The notes below the pieces were generated by a model. That model did not search any database and was not told where the DNA came from. It saw only the letters and a list, made by a program, of their open reading frames with translations. From Alphaproteobacteria bacterium (lineage in GTDB: Bacteria > Pseudomonadota > Alphaproteobacteria > Caulobacterales > Aquidulcibacteraceae): a stretch of DNA of 46,320 nucleotides. Position 1 is the first letter of the stretch. Each line of letters opens with the position of its first letter. Location: contig JAGWZE010000028.1 in NCBI GenBank assembly GCA_018969015.1, positions 1 through 46,320 on the forward strand, written 5' to 3'. This document shows positions 33,863 through 42,032 of the stretch, one piece after another. The position numbers were made by a program, and so were the translations under genes.

Positions 33863-35259
33863 TGCGCTACGTCTCGACGCGCGGCGCGTCTGCGCCGGTG
33901 TCCTTTCTCGATGCGGTGCTCGCCGGTCTTGCGCCGGATGGCGGCCTCTACGTCCCCGAGCGCTGGCCGACGCTCGCGCCCTCCGTGCTCGCCCGCGCCG
34001 GCTTTGACGCCTACGCCGACGTCGCCGCCCAGGTGCTCTCCGCCTTCGCCGGCGATGATCTTTCCCGCGAGGACGCCGCCGCCATCGCCGACGCCGCTTA
34101 TGCCGGCGCGGCGTTTCCGCCCGCCGTCACCCCGCTCGTGCAGACGGGCCCTGGCGACTGGCGGCTCGAACTGTGCCACGGCCCCTCGCTGGCGTTCAAA
34201 GACATCGCGATGCAACTCATCGCGCCGCTCTACGCGCACGCGCTGGCGCGGCGCGACGGCCGCCTCACCGTCGTGTGCGCGACATCGGGCGACACCGGCG
34301 GCGCCGCCGTAGAGGCGCTGAAGGGCCACGACCGCATCGATCTTTTCGTGCTCTTGCCGCACGGTCGCGTCTCGCCCGTGCAGCAGCGGTTCATGACGGC
34401 CTCCGGCGCGGCGAACGTCCACCCGATCCTGATCGACGGCGATTTCGACGACTGCCAGGCCATCGTGAAAGCGATGTTCGCCGATCGCGATTTCGCCGAT
34501 CGCGCCAGCCTCTCGGGCGTCAATTCGATCAACTGGGCGCGCATCCTTGCGCAGGCGGTCTACTACGTCGTTGCGGCCGGCGCGCTCGAGGGCGCGCCGA
34601 CCTTCGTCGTCCCCACGGGCAATTTCGGCGATGCGTTCGCGGGCCTCGTCGCCAAGCGCATCGGCGCCGATGTGGGCCGGATCGTCATCGCGTCCAACGC
34701 GAACGACATCCTCCCGCGCACGCTGGAGAGCGGAACCTATGCCCGCGCCGGCGCCTCGCAGCCCACGCTCAGCCCGGCGATGGACATCCAGGTCGCCAGC
34801 AATTTCGAACGGCTCGTCTACGAGGCCGTTGGCCGTGACGGCGACGCCACCGCGCGGCTCTACGCGCAGTTCGCGCAGTCCGGTGCGCTCACCCCGCCGC
34901 CGGAGGCGATGCTCCGGATCCGGAGCGAGTTCGCCGCCGGCGCCGCCGATGACGCCGCCACCCAGGCCGCGATGCGCGCTGCCTGGCGGCACGGAGCCGG
35001 GGACATGATCTGCCCGCATACGGCGGTCGCGCGCGCGGTGCTCGCGCGCCTGCCGCGCTCCGGCCCGGTCGTCACGCTCGCCACGGCGCATCCGGCCAAA
35101 TTCCCCGACGCCGTCGCCGACGCGATCGGCGCGACGCCGCAGCTTCCCTTCTGGTGTGCGGACCTGTTCGACCGCCCGGAGCGGTTCGATCGCGTCGCCA
35201 ACGACGCCGCCGCCGTGAAGGCCTTCATCTCGCAGCGGAGCCGCGCGTGGCGGAGCTAG
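33862..35259 (+). CDS. thrC: Threonine synthase
   Basis: A 465-residue PLP enzyme that converts O-phosphohomoserine to threonine. The start MRYVSTRGASAPVSFLDAVL is the E. coli-type signature, Lys113 in GPSLAFKDIAMQ binds PLP, and ATSGDTGGAAVEAL is the phosphate-binding loop. It overlaps SURF1 by one base and the M16 gene by 13. Its substrate producer thrB is 8 kb away on the other strand. The cox-thrC-M16 order is typical of Caulobacter-like genomes. Confidence 0.96.
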   Translation: MRYVSTRGASAPVSFLDAVLAGLAPDGGLYVPERWPTLAPSVLARAGFDAYADVAAQVLSAFAGDDLSREDAAAIADAAYAGAAFPPAVTPLVQTGPGDWRLELCHGPSLAFKDIAMQLIAPLYAHALARRDGRLTVVCATSGDTGGAAVEALKGHDRIDLFVLLPHGRVSPVQQRFMTASGAANVHPILIDGDFDDCQAIVKAMFADRDFADRASLSGVNSINWARILAQAVYYVVAAGALEGAPTFVVPTGNFGDAFAGLVAKRIGADVGRIVIASNANDILPRTLESGTYARAGASQPTLSPAMDIQVASNFERLVYEAVGRDGDATARLYAQFAQSGALTPPPEAMLRIRSEFAAGAADDAATQAAMRAAWRHGAGDMICPHTAVARAVLARLPRSGPVVTLATAHPAKFPDAVADAIGATPQLPFWCADLFDRPERFDRVANDAAAVKAFISQRSRAWRS

Positions 35260-36518
35260 ACGCCGAACTCGTTCCGCTCGCCAACGGCGTCCGCGTCGTT
35301 CTCGATCCGATGCCGGGCCTCGCCACCGCCGCCGTCGGCGTATGGGTGCGCGTGGGCGCGCGCTTCGAGCGCGCGGCGGAGAACGGCATCGCGCATCTGT
35401 TCGAGCACATGGCCTTCAAGGGCGCGGCGGGCCGCTCCGCGAAAGAGTTCGCCGAGGCCGTCGAGACGATCGGCGCTTCGCTCAACGCCGCCACCGGCTA
35501 CGAGCGCACCAGCTACTACGGCCGCTGCCTTGCCGAATACGCCCCGCGCACGCTCGATCTCGTCGCCGACATTGTGCTCGATCCACATTGGGCGCCGGAA
35601 GACCTCGAACTGGAAAAGGACGTCGTCGCCCAGGAGCGCAGCGAGGCCTTCGACCAGGCCGACGACCGCGTCTTCGATGCCCACCAGAGCCTCGTCTTCC
35701 GCGATCAGGCCATGGGCCGCCCGATCCTCGGCGAGGCCGAGACCGTGGGCGCCGTCACCGTCGACGATCTCAGAGCCTTCCGCGCCGCGCACGTGACCGG
35801 CGCGCGCGTGGTGATCGCCGCCGCCGGCGCCTTCGACCGCGCCGCCATTCTCGAAACCGCCCAACGGCGCTTCGGCGGCCTCGCGCCCGGCGCCGGCCCC
35901 GCGCCCGAAGCGGCCCGTCCCGGCGGCGGGGCCGTCGTCGAGGCGCGCCGCAACGAACAGGCGAACGTCGTGCTGTCATGGGACGCGCCGCCCGCCGCGC
36001 ATCCGGACGCATTTCCCGCCCGCGTCCTTGCCGAAATCCTCGGCGGCGGCATGTCCTCGCGCCTGTTCCAGGAGGTGCGCGAAGCGCGCGGTCTCGTCTA
36101 CGCGATCGACGCCTGGCTCGACGGCTACGAGGACGTCGGCCGTCTCGGCGTGTTCGCGGGCTGCGCCGCCGGCAACGCCGCCACCGTCGCGGCCCTCGTG
36201 GGCGATGCGCTCGAAAGCCTCGCGCGGACCGGGCCCGGCGCGGCGGAACTCGCGCGCGCGAAAGCCACGCTCGCCGCCAATCTTCTGATGGGGGCGGAGG
36301 CGCCGCTCGCGCGGGCCGAAGCGCGCACGGCGCAACTGTTCCTGCGCGGCAATGTGCTGACGTTTACCTCCCTTCGTGACCGCATTTTTGCGGTGACCGC
36401 GGACGAGGTTCAGGCCGTCGCCGCACGCGCGGCCGCATCCGCCGGCGCGGCTGCGGTGATCGGCCCCAAATCCGGCCATGGCGCCGCGGCCGCGTTTGCG
36501 GCACGTTTTGCGGGCTAG
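35247..36518 (+). CDS. M16 family zinc peptidase (mitochondrial processing peptidase-like)
   Basis: A 423-residue M16B peptidase. The inverted zinc motif HLFEH (His50, Glu53, His54) is intact and the third ligand is Glu130 in VAQERSEAF, at the usual 76-residue distance. GGGMSSRLFQEVREARGLVY in the second half is the conserved Rx-x-GLVY motif. Such proteins resemble the beta subunit of mitochondrial processing peptidase. It has no signal peptide and may act in the cytoplasm. GTG 35247 overlaps thrC. Confidence 0.93.
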   Translation: MAELDAELVPLANGVRVVLDPMPGLATAAVGVWVRVGARFERAAENGIAHLFEHMAFKGAAGRSAKEFAEAVETIGASLNAATGYERTSYYGRCLAEYAPRTLDLVADIVLDPHWAPEDLELEKDVVAQERSEAFDQADDRVFDAHQSLVFRDQAMGRPILGEAETVGAVTVDDLRAFRAAHVTGARVVIAAAGAFDRAAILETAQRRFGGLAPGAGPAPEAARPGGGAVVEARRNEQANVVLSWDAPPAAHPDAFPARVLAEILGGGMSSRLFQEVREARGLVYAIDAWLDGYEDVGRLGVFAGCAAGNAATVAALVGDALESLARTGPGAAELARAKATLAANLLMGAEAPLARAEARTAQLFLRGNVLTFTSLRDRIFAVTADEVQAVAARAAASAGAAAVIGPKSGHGAAAAFAARFAG

Positions 36519-36595
36519 GCTGGGCGGCGATCGCCGATCGAAACGAAGAACGGCAGGCCAAAGACCTGAACGACCTACAACTACGGAACGCCCGC

Positions 36596-37153
36596 GTGCG
36601 CAGCATCCTCTCCGGCCCCGTCTATCTGCGTCCGCCCGAGCCGCGCGACTATGCGGCCTGGTCGGCGCTGCGCGCGCTCAGCTACGAGTTCCTTCAGCCC
36701 TGGGAGCCGACCTGGGCGGAGGACGAGCTGTCCCGCACCTCCTGGCGCAACAAGCTGCGCCGCTATCTGGAGGACGCCCGCGACGGCCGCGGTTACGCCT
36801 ATTTCATCTACCGCGCGGAGGACGACGACCTCGTCGGCGGAATTACGCTGTCGCGCGTGCATCGGGGCGCCGCGCATATGGGCTCCGTCGGCTACTGGAT
36901 CGGCGAACCGCACGCCCGCCGCGGCTACGTCACAGCCGCCCTGCGCGGCCTGATTCGCCACGCGTTTCATCCCGAAGGCCTTGGCCTGCATCGGCTCGAG
37001 GCGGCGTGCCTGCCCGAGAACGAGCCCTCACGGCGGGCGCTCGAGCGCGTCGGGTTCGAGATTGAAGGCCGCGCCAAGCAGTACCTGCGCATCAATGGCG
37101 AGTGGCGCGATCACTTGCTCTTCGGCCTCGTCCGCGGTGATGCTGCGGCGTGA
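36596..37153 (+). CDS. RimJ-like GNAT acetyltransferase
   Basis: A 185-residue acetyltransferase of the RimJ/RimL type that acetylates N-terminal amino groups of ribosomal or other proteins. VYLRPPEPRDYAAWSALR is the N-terminal signature, SVGYWIGEPHARRGYVTAALRGLIRHAF is the acetyl-CoA-binding region, and ACLPENEPSRRALERVGF follows. GTG 36596 starts within a good context, although an earlier non-ATG start is possible. Its stop overlaps the EAL gene GTG by 4 bases. Confidence 0.88.
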   Translation: MRSILSGPVYLRPPEPRDYAAWSALRALSYEFLQPWEPTWAEDELSRTSWRNKLRRYLEDARDGRGYAYFIYRAEDDDLVGGITLSRVHRGAAHMGSVGYWIGEPHARRGYVTAALRGLIRHAFHPEGLGLHRLEAACLPENEPSRRALERVGFEIEGRAKQYLRINGEWRDHLLFGLVRGDAAA

Positions 37154-37971
37154 GTCGCACGGATCTCTCTGACGCCGCCCTGGCCGCCGAACTCGACGTC
37201 GCACTTGCGAGCGGCGCGTTCGAAGCCGTGTTCCAGCCGATTGCGCGCATGAGCGACGGCGCGCTTGCCGGTTTCGAGGCGCTCGCGCGCTGGCGCCGCC
37301 CCGACGGCGAGTTGTGGGGCCCGGACCGCTTCCTGCGCGCCGCGACCGTGCACGACAAGCTGCGCACCATCAGCCGCTTCGTGCTCACGCGCTCGGTCGA
37401 GCAACTGGCCCGCTGGCGCGTCTCCACGCCGTCGGCGCAGGCGCTCTTCCTTTCGGTGAACATTTCCGGCGCCGATCTGGAGCAGGGCGATCTCGTCACC
37501 GAGGCGCTGCTGCTGTCCGAGGCCGCGCGCCTGCCGGCCGGCGCCCTCAAGCTCGAACTCACCGAACACCAGATCCTCAAGGATCCGGACGCGGCCGCAC
37601 GCGCCTGCACGCGGCTGCGGGATGGCGGCGTCGCCGTCGCGCTCGACGATTTCGGCGCGGGCTTTGCCTCGCTCGCATGGCTCGCGCGCCTGCCGGCCGA
37701 CACGCTGAAGATCGATCGCTCCTTCGTCGCGGCGATCCCGCGCAATGTCCGCGCCGAAAAGATCGTGCGCGCGCTGATCCTGCTCGCGCATGATCTCGAT
37801 ATGGACGTCATCTGCGAAGGCGTCGAAACGCACGAGGTGCGCGAGCGCGTGCGCGATCTCAACAGCGATTATGCGCAAGGCCATCTTTTCGCGCCGCCGC
37901 TCACTGCCGCCGGCGCCGAAGCGCTGATCCTCACGCTCGCCAGCGCCGATCCGCTCGTCAGCCTCGCCTGA
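37150..37971 (+). CDS. EAL-domain c-di-GMP phosphodiesterase
   Basis: A 273-residue stand-alone EAL domain that hydrolyses cyclic di-GMP. The motif GFEALARW (EAL at residues about 38-40), LELTEHQ, LDDFGAGFASL, TLKIDRSFV and ICEGVE supply metal, substrate and catalytic residues, so the enzyme looks active. No GGDEF, PAS or membrane segment is attached. The GTG start at 37150 overlaps the acetyltransferase stop. It ends the run that starts at ctaC. Confidence 0.93.
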   Translation: MSRTDLSDAALAAELDVALASGAFEAVFQPIARMSDGALAGFEALARWRRPDGELWGPDRFLRAATVHDKLRTISRFVLTRSVEQLARWRVSTPSAQALFLSVNISGADLEQGDLVTEALLLSEAARLPAGALKLELTEHQILKDPDAAARACTRLRDGGVAVALDDFGAGFASLAWLARLPADTLKIDRSFVAAIPRNVRAEKIVRALILLAHDLDMDVICEGVETHEVRERVRDLNSDYAQGHLFAPPLTAAGAEALILTLASADPLVSLA

Positions 37972-37980
37972 CGCGCGGCG

Positions 37981-38547
37981 TCAGGCCTTGCCCGCTTCGC
38001 CCGTCAGCTGAACGGGATCGAACCCGATGTCGCGGATCGCGTCGGCCCATTTCGCGTCATGCCGCGCGCCATAAACGATCTCGCGCTGCGGTTCGCCCAC
38101 GAGCCACACATTGTGCGCCAGTTCGTTCTCGAGCTGGCCCGGCCCCCAGCCCGCATAGCCGAGCGCCAACACGTACTCGCGCGGCGCGTCCTCGCCCGCG
38201 AGCGCGTCCAGCACTTCGCGGGTCGCGGTGAGGCGGATGCCGGGGGCGACGTCCTGCGTCGAGGCGCCGGCCGCGAAGTCTTCGGAATGCAGCACGAAGC
38301 CGCGGTCCGGCTTCACCGGGCCGCCCTCCAGGACGGGGCGCGTCGGGAGCTTGCGCACCGGCTCGATGCCGAGCTGGCCGAGAACGTCGGTCAGCGTCAC
38401 GGCCTTGCGGGGCTTGTTCACCACGACGCCCATCGCCGCCGCCGGGGTGTGCATGCACAGCAGCACCACGCTCTTCTCGAACCGGGGATCGCCAATCCCC
38501 GGCATGGCGATGAGGAACTTGCCCGAGAGCGACTGCATGCCCGGCAT
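37981..38547 (-). CDS. YqgE/AlgH family protein
   Basis: A 188-residue UPF0301 (YqgE/AlgH) protein. The start SLSGKFLIAMPGIGDPRFEKSVVLLC and GVVVNKP are diagnostic, as are GGPVKPDRGFVLHS and LGYAGWGPGQLENEL. Its biochemical role is unknown; homologues affect alginate regulation in Pseudomonas. ATG 38547 was chosen over upstream codons because GGAG lies 7 bases before it. It is convergent with the EAL gene. Confidence 0.95.
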   Translation of the reverse strand: MPGMQSLSGKFLIAMPGIGDPRFEKSVVLLCMHTPAAAMGVVVNKPRKAVTLTDVLGQLGIEPVRKLPTRPVLEGGPVKPDRGFVLHSEDFAAGASTQDVAPGIRLTATREVLDALAGEDAPREYVLALGYAGWGPGQLENELAHNVWLVGEPQREIVYGARHDAKWADAIRDIGFDPVQLTGEAGKA

Positions 38548-38690
38548 TCTGCGTCTCCAGGGGACGATGCTCGCGCAACCGCCGGCCCCGCGCAAGCGAG
38601 CTCGCCTCACGCTCGGGTCGAGGTCGCCTCCGTCCGCGCAAGGGTGTAAGACGGCGCCGCGGGCCGCGATGGCCCACCAGGGAGCACGCC

Positions 38691-39173
38691 ATGATCAAAG
38701 TCGGTGACCGTCTGCCGCAAGCCACGTTCTTTGCCGCCACCGCCGAAGGCCCCCGGCCGATGTCCACGGACGACGTCTTCAAGGGCAAGACCGTCGTGCT
38801 GTTCGCCGTCCCCGGCGCCTTCACGCCGACGTGCTCGGCCAAGCACCTGCCGGGCTTCCGCGAGAAGGCCGCCGAGCTTCAGGCCCACGGCGTCGACACG
38901 ATCGCCTGCACCTCGGTCAACGACGCGTTCGTCATGGGCGCCTGGGCGAAGGATCAGTCGGCCGGCGAAAAGATCCTGATGCTCGCCGACGGCAACGGCG
39001 CCTTCGCCAAGGCGGTTGGCCTCGAAATGGACGGCTCGAAGTTCGGCATGGGCCCGCGCTCGCAGCGCTACTCGATGCTGGTCAAAGACGGCGTCGTCGA
39101 GAAGCTGAACGTCGAAGAGGGCGGCGAGTTCAAGGTGTCGTCCGCCGAGTACCTGCTCGGCCAGCTGGGCTGA
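38691..39173 (+). CDS. Peroxiredoxin, Prx5/AhpE-type
   Basis: A 160-residue peroxiredoxin. The peroxidatic Cys48 lies in VPGAFTPTCSAKHLPGF, the motif of the Prx5 group. DGNGAFAKAVGL and RSQRYSMLVKDG are further family segments. It reduces hydrogen or organic peroxides using thiol donors in the cytoplasm. No second nearby Cys is seen, so it is probably a one-Cys form. GGAGCACGCC precedes ATG 38691. Confidence 0.94.
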   Translation: MIKVGDRLPQATFFAATAEGPRPMSTDDVFKGKTVVLFAVPGAFTPTCSAKHLPGFREKAAELQAHGVDTIACTSVNDAFVMGAWAKDQSAGEKILMLADGNGAFAKAVGLEMDGSKFGMGPRSQRYSMLVKDGVVEKLNVEEGGEFKVSSAEYLLGQLG

Positions 39174-39185
39174 AGACAGCGCAAA

Positions 39186-39310
39186 CACCCCTCATCCGTC
39201 TCGCACGCTGACGCGTGCGATCCACCTTCTCCCACAAGGGGAGAAGGGCCACTGCGGCGACCTTCTCCCCTTGTGGGAGAAGGTGGCGCGTGAGCGCCGG
39301 ATGAGGGGTG
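39186..39310. repeat. 125-base nested palindromic element
   Basis: Outer arms CACCCCTCATCCG (39186-39198) and CGGATGAGGGGTG (39298-39310) are exact complements. Inside, 39222-39247 and 39261-39286 form a perfect 26-bp inverted repeat containing CTTCTCCCACAAGGGGAGAA, with a 13-base loop. The element fills the gap between the peroxiredoxin and the convergent MarR gene. It resembles the dispersed palindromic repeats of alphaproteobacteria and would fold into a long hairpin able to end both transcripts. It has no coding content. Confidence 0.85.
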
Positions 39311-39344
39311 AACCGCCGCCATTCGGCGGTTTTTCGACTCCCCG

Positions 39345-39809
39345 CTACCCCCGCGCCGCGTCCATCACCGCGCGCAGGCGGGCCAGGAACGGCGCCGCCG
39401 CCGCGAAATCGAGGTCCGGCGCTGCGGCCCTAAGCCCGCCGATGAGCGGCGCCAGGCGCGCCAGCGCCGCATCCCGCGCGGCGCGCCCTTCGTCCGTCAG
39501 CCGTACGATCTTGCTGCGCGCATCGTCCGGCGCCGGCTCCACGCGCACGAACCCGCGCGCCTCCAGCTTCTGCACCGTGTTGGTGATGGCGCCTTTCGTC
39601 AGCTGGAACGCCCGCGCCAGCCGCACCGGCGTCCAGTCGCCGGGCAGCCGCGCGAGATGGTTCAAAAGGCCAAACCCCGCCGCGTTCAGATCCGGCTCCA
39701 GCGCCTGATCCACGGCCGTGCGCGCGAGCTGCGCGATGATCGTGATCTCGTTGAGAACGACGAACGCAACCGGATCGCCGTCGAGATAGCGGAGGGGGGC
39801 GTCGCTCAT
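39345..39809 (-). CDS. MarR-family regulator
   Basis: A 154-residue MarR repressor with the winged helix in the middle (WTPVRLARAFQLTKGAITNTVQKLEARGFVRVEPAPDDARSKIVRLT). The DxRxKxVxLT wing is typical. Its ATG overlaps the stop of the nitroreductase-like gene by 4 bases, so the two are one unit. A 12-bp inverted repeat at the promoter of that unit is a likely autoregulatory operator. The ligand is unknown. Confidence 0.93.
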   Translation of the reverse strand: MSDAPLRYLDGDPVAFVVLNEITIIAQLARTAVDQALEPDLNAAGFGLLNHLARLPGDWTPVRLARAFQLTKGAITNTVQKLEARGFVRVEPAPDDARSKIVRLTDEGRAARDAALARLAPLIGGLRAAAPDLDFAAAAPFLARLRAVMDAARG

Positions 39810-40969
39810 GCCAGATGGTCGCTCCAGGGCCGCCGCGGGGACGGCGGGACCGCCTCGCCGTAGCCGATCCGCGCGAGCATGTGCAGGCGCCCCGTCGCCG
39901 GGGCGGCGGTGAGGGCGTCCATTTCCCGCTTGAGGGCCGCCATCTCGGGGAATTCCTGCAGCGCCTGGCTCATCGGCTGCATCGAGAGGCCAAGCCGCGT
40001 GGCCTCCAGATTGGCGCGCGCATAGGCGCGGCCCGCCGCGATCTCGTCCGCGCGCGAGGTCGTTGCGGCGGTGAGCCCAAGGAACGCGCGCGCCGACGCC
40101 GCAAGCGGATCGTAGAAGGCGAGTTGCTCCTTGAAGGCAAACGAATTGGGATCGGCGAGCGTCTTGCGCGTCACGAGGCCCACCGCGTGCCCGATCTCGA
40201 TCACCGGGCCCTGCAGCGCGAGGCCCCAGGGATCGCGGGCGATTTCCGCCTTGCCGATGCGCGTGACCTTGATGGATTCCGCGATCGTGTGGGGCGTCGT
40301 CGCCTCCAGGCGCCAGGCGCGCTTCGTGAGATCCCGCAGCGCCGTGAGTTGCGGTTCGCTCGCCGCCATGAACGCCGAAATCGTGGCCGACTGACCGGCA
40401 GCGCGCACGGCTTCGAGATCGGCCGCGGGCGGGGCGCGATCGCTGAACGCCAGCCGGCTCGTCCGGCGTCGGACGATCTGCGCATAGAGCGAATCCTTCG
40501 CCACGCTCGCATCGGGCACGAGGCGCACGGCCGCGATCGGGCGGCCGTCCAGCACCGGCTGCGGTTCGCCTTCGGGCCACAGCGTGATCTCGGCGCGATG
40601 CCCGGTTTCGCGCGCGGCGAGGTCCATCAGTTCGAGAAAGGCGCCGCAGCCGATCGTGATCTGCCGGTTCGGCGGGTCGGTCGCCGGCAGCAGGCGCGCG
40701 AGATCGACGCGCAGCAGGAAGCTGTCGGCGCCGACGAGGTCGATCAACCAGGGCTGCATGTTGTGCGGGTTGGGCGCCAGGATCGCATGGGCGAGGGCGT
40801 GGCGGCGCGGGTCCTGTTCGCCGGCGCCGGGGCTGCGCCACGGGGCCGCCGGATCGGGAAGGTCCGCCTCGGCCGCCGCGCAGGCGGCCGGCGCGACCAT
40901 CGCGGCGCCGAGCGGGGCGGCCGCGAACAGGCGCAGGACATGACGACGATCGAGCGGGGCGGCGGGCAT
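39806..40969 (-). CDS. Tat-exported nitroreductase-like (Acg family) protein
   Basis: A 387-residue protein. The N-terminus DRRHVLRLFAAAPLGAAMVAPAACAAA has a twin-arginine signal. The body resembles the Acg-type nitroreductases (HNMQPWLI near residue 70, RRRTSRLAFSDRAP, GLALQGPVIEIGHAVGLVTR), which bind FMN as a duplicated half-site fold. AAGGAG precedes ATG 40969. It is the first gene of the pair with MarR. A function in sequestering flavin or detoxifying nitro or quinone compounds is an inference. Confidence 0.82.
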   Translation of the reverse strand: MPAAPLDRRHVLRLFAAAPLGAAMVAPAACAAAEADLPDPAAPWRSPGAGEQDPRRHALAHAILAPNPHNMQPWLIDLVGADSFLLRVDLARLLPATDPPNRQITIGCGAFLELMDLAARETGHRAEITLWPEGEPQPVLDGRPIAAVRLVPDASVAKDSLYAQIVRRRTSRLAFSDRAPPAADLEAVRAAGQSATISAFMAASEPQLTALRDLTKRAWRLEATTPHTIAESIKVTRIGKAEIARDPWGLALQGPVIEIGHAVGLVTRKTLADPNSFAFKEQLAFYDPLAASARAFLGLTAATTSRADEIAAGRAYARANLEATRLGLSMQPMSQALQEFPEMAALKREMDALTAAPATGRLHMLARIGYGEAVPPSPRRPWSDHLA

Positions 40970-40979
40970 GGCGAGCTCC

Positions 40980-41021
40980 TTTAGTTCAACGATAAACCAA
41001 ATAGTGAAACGTTGAACTAAA
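40980..41021. promoter_or_regulatory. MarR operator and promoter
   Basis: TTTAGTTCAACG (40980-40991) and CGTTGAACTAAA (41010-41021) are perfect inverted 12-base arms separated by 18 bases. On the minus strand a candidate -35 TTGCAT and -10 TATTTG, 17 bases apart, overlap the distal arm and spacer, and the proximal arm abuts the AAGGAG of the nitroreductase-like gene. This is the expected layout for repression by the MarR protein encoded downstream. Confidence 0.75.
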
Positions 41022-41056
41022 TGCAAGCGGCATGGCGGGTGTTTGGGGCCTCCGGC

Positions 41057-41392
41057 TTACGTGGTCTCGCGGTCCGCCTCCGCCGCCCAGGTCTCCGCGA
41101 ACACGTAGAGCGGCTCGAACGCCGTCAGGAACGCGCGCCCGGTCGCCGTCAGCGCATAGCCCTCCGGCGTCAGGGCCACGAGCTGCGCGGCCCGCAGTTC
41201 GTCGATCCGGGCCTGCAGCACCGTCGGGGAGACGCCGTCGCACGCCGTCCGCAGCGCGCGCGAGCGCAGCGGCGCGCCGCGCAGCTCCCAAAGGACGCGC
41301 AGCGACCAGCGCCGCCCGACGAGATCGAGCAGGCGCATGATCGGGCGCTTCGAGGCGGCGTCCGCGGAGGCGTTCGGGATGGGGTCTTGCAT
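41057..41392 (-). CDS. HxlR-family regulator
   Basis: A 111-residue winged-helix regulator. The segment LDLVGRRWSLRVLWELRGAPLRSRALRTACDGVSPTVLQARIDEL is the HxlR signature (residues about 22-66), followed by a wing (GYALTATGRAFL). The usual N-terminal Cys is absent. It is divergent from the carboxymuconolactone decarboxylase-family gene, with 72 bases between starts and a short inverted repeat in between, so it probably regulates that gene. Confidence 0.92.
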   Translation of the reverse strand: MQDPIPNASADAASKRPIMRLLDLVGRRWSLRVLWELRGAPLRSRALRTACDGVSPTVLQARIDELRAAQLVALTPEGYALTATGRAFLTAFEPLYVFAETWAAEADRETT

Positions 41393-41401
41393 CGCTATCG
41401 A

Positions 41402-41427
41402 TTCCGTAGCAATCTCGCGCTACGAAA
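41402..41427. promoter_or_regulatory. Candidate HxlR operator
   Basis: TTCCGTAGC (41402-41410) and GCTACGAAA (41419-41427) form an inverted repeat matching at 8 of 9 positions, 8 bases apart, in the 72-base divergent region. It is suitably placed for control of both genes. Confidence 0.6.
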
Positions 41428-41464
41428 AGCATAGCGTGATTTGCCCTGCAGGGGAGGAGTGTCG

Positions 41465-42004
41465 ATGATCCGTCTCGCGCCGCTGGAGCCGCCTTACGAC
41501 GCCGACGTTCAGGCAAGCTTCGACGCCATCATGCCGCCCGGCGCGCCGCCGCTGCTGTTGTTCCGCACGATCGCGCGCAGCCCGCGCGCATGGCGGAAGT
41601 TCCGCGCCGGCTCGCTGCTCGATCGCGGGCCGCTCACCCTTCGCCAGCGGGAGATCGTGATCGACCGCGCGTGCGCCCGCGCCCGCTGCGGCTACGAATG
41701 GGGCGTGCACGTCGCCGCGTTCGCGAAAGCCGCGCGCCTCACGCCCGAGGAGATCGCCGCCACAGCCGCCGCCGATCCCGCCTGCGCCAGCTGGACGCCG
41801 GACGAACGCGTGCTGCTCGACACCGTCGACGCGCTGCATGATCGCGCGACGCTGTCCCAGGCCGAATACGCCGCCCTCGCGGCGCAGTTCGACGCCGACC
41901 AGATCCTGGAAATCCTGCTGCTCGCGGGCTTCTACCGAACCGTCGCCTACGTCGCGAACGGCCTTGCTTTGCCGCCGGAGCCGGGCGCCCCGGCGCTGCC
42001 GTGA
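41465..42004 (+). CDS. Carboxymuconolactone decarboxylase-family protein
   Basis: A 179-residue all-helical AhpD-like protein. LTLRQREIVIDRACARARCGYEWGVHVAAFAKAARLTPEEI is the family core with the Cys-x3-W-x2-H arrangement; the CxxC pair of true AhpD is missing (one Cys at about 75). LEILLLAGFYRTVAYVANGL is the conserved C-terminal helix. Substrate is unknown. GGGGAGGAG precedes ATG 41465. It is probably controlled by the divergent HxlR gene. Confidence 0.9.
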   Translation: MIRLAPLEPPYDADVQASFDAIMPPGAPPLLLFRTIARSPRAWRKFRAGSLLDRGPLTLRQREIVIDRACARARCGYEWGVHVAAFAKAARLTPEEIAATAAADPACASWTPDERVLLDTVDALHDRATLSQAEYAALAAQFDADQILEILLLAGFYRTVAYVANGLALPPEPGAPALP

Positions 42005-42032
42005 GATACGCCGCCCCCGGACGAACGCCCCC

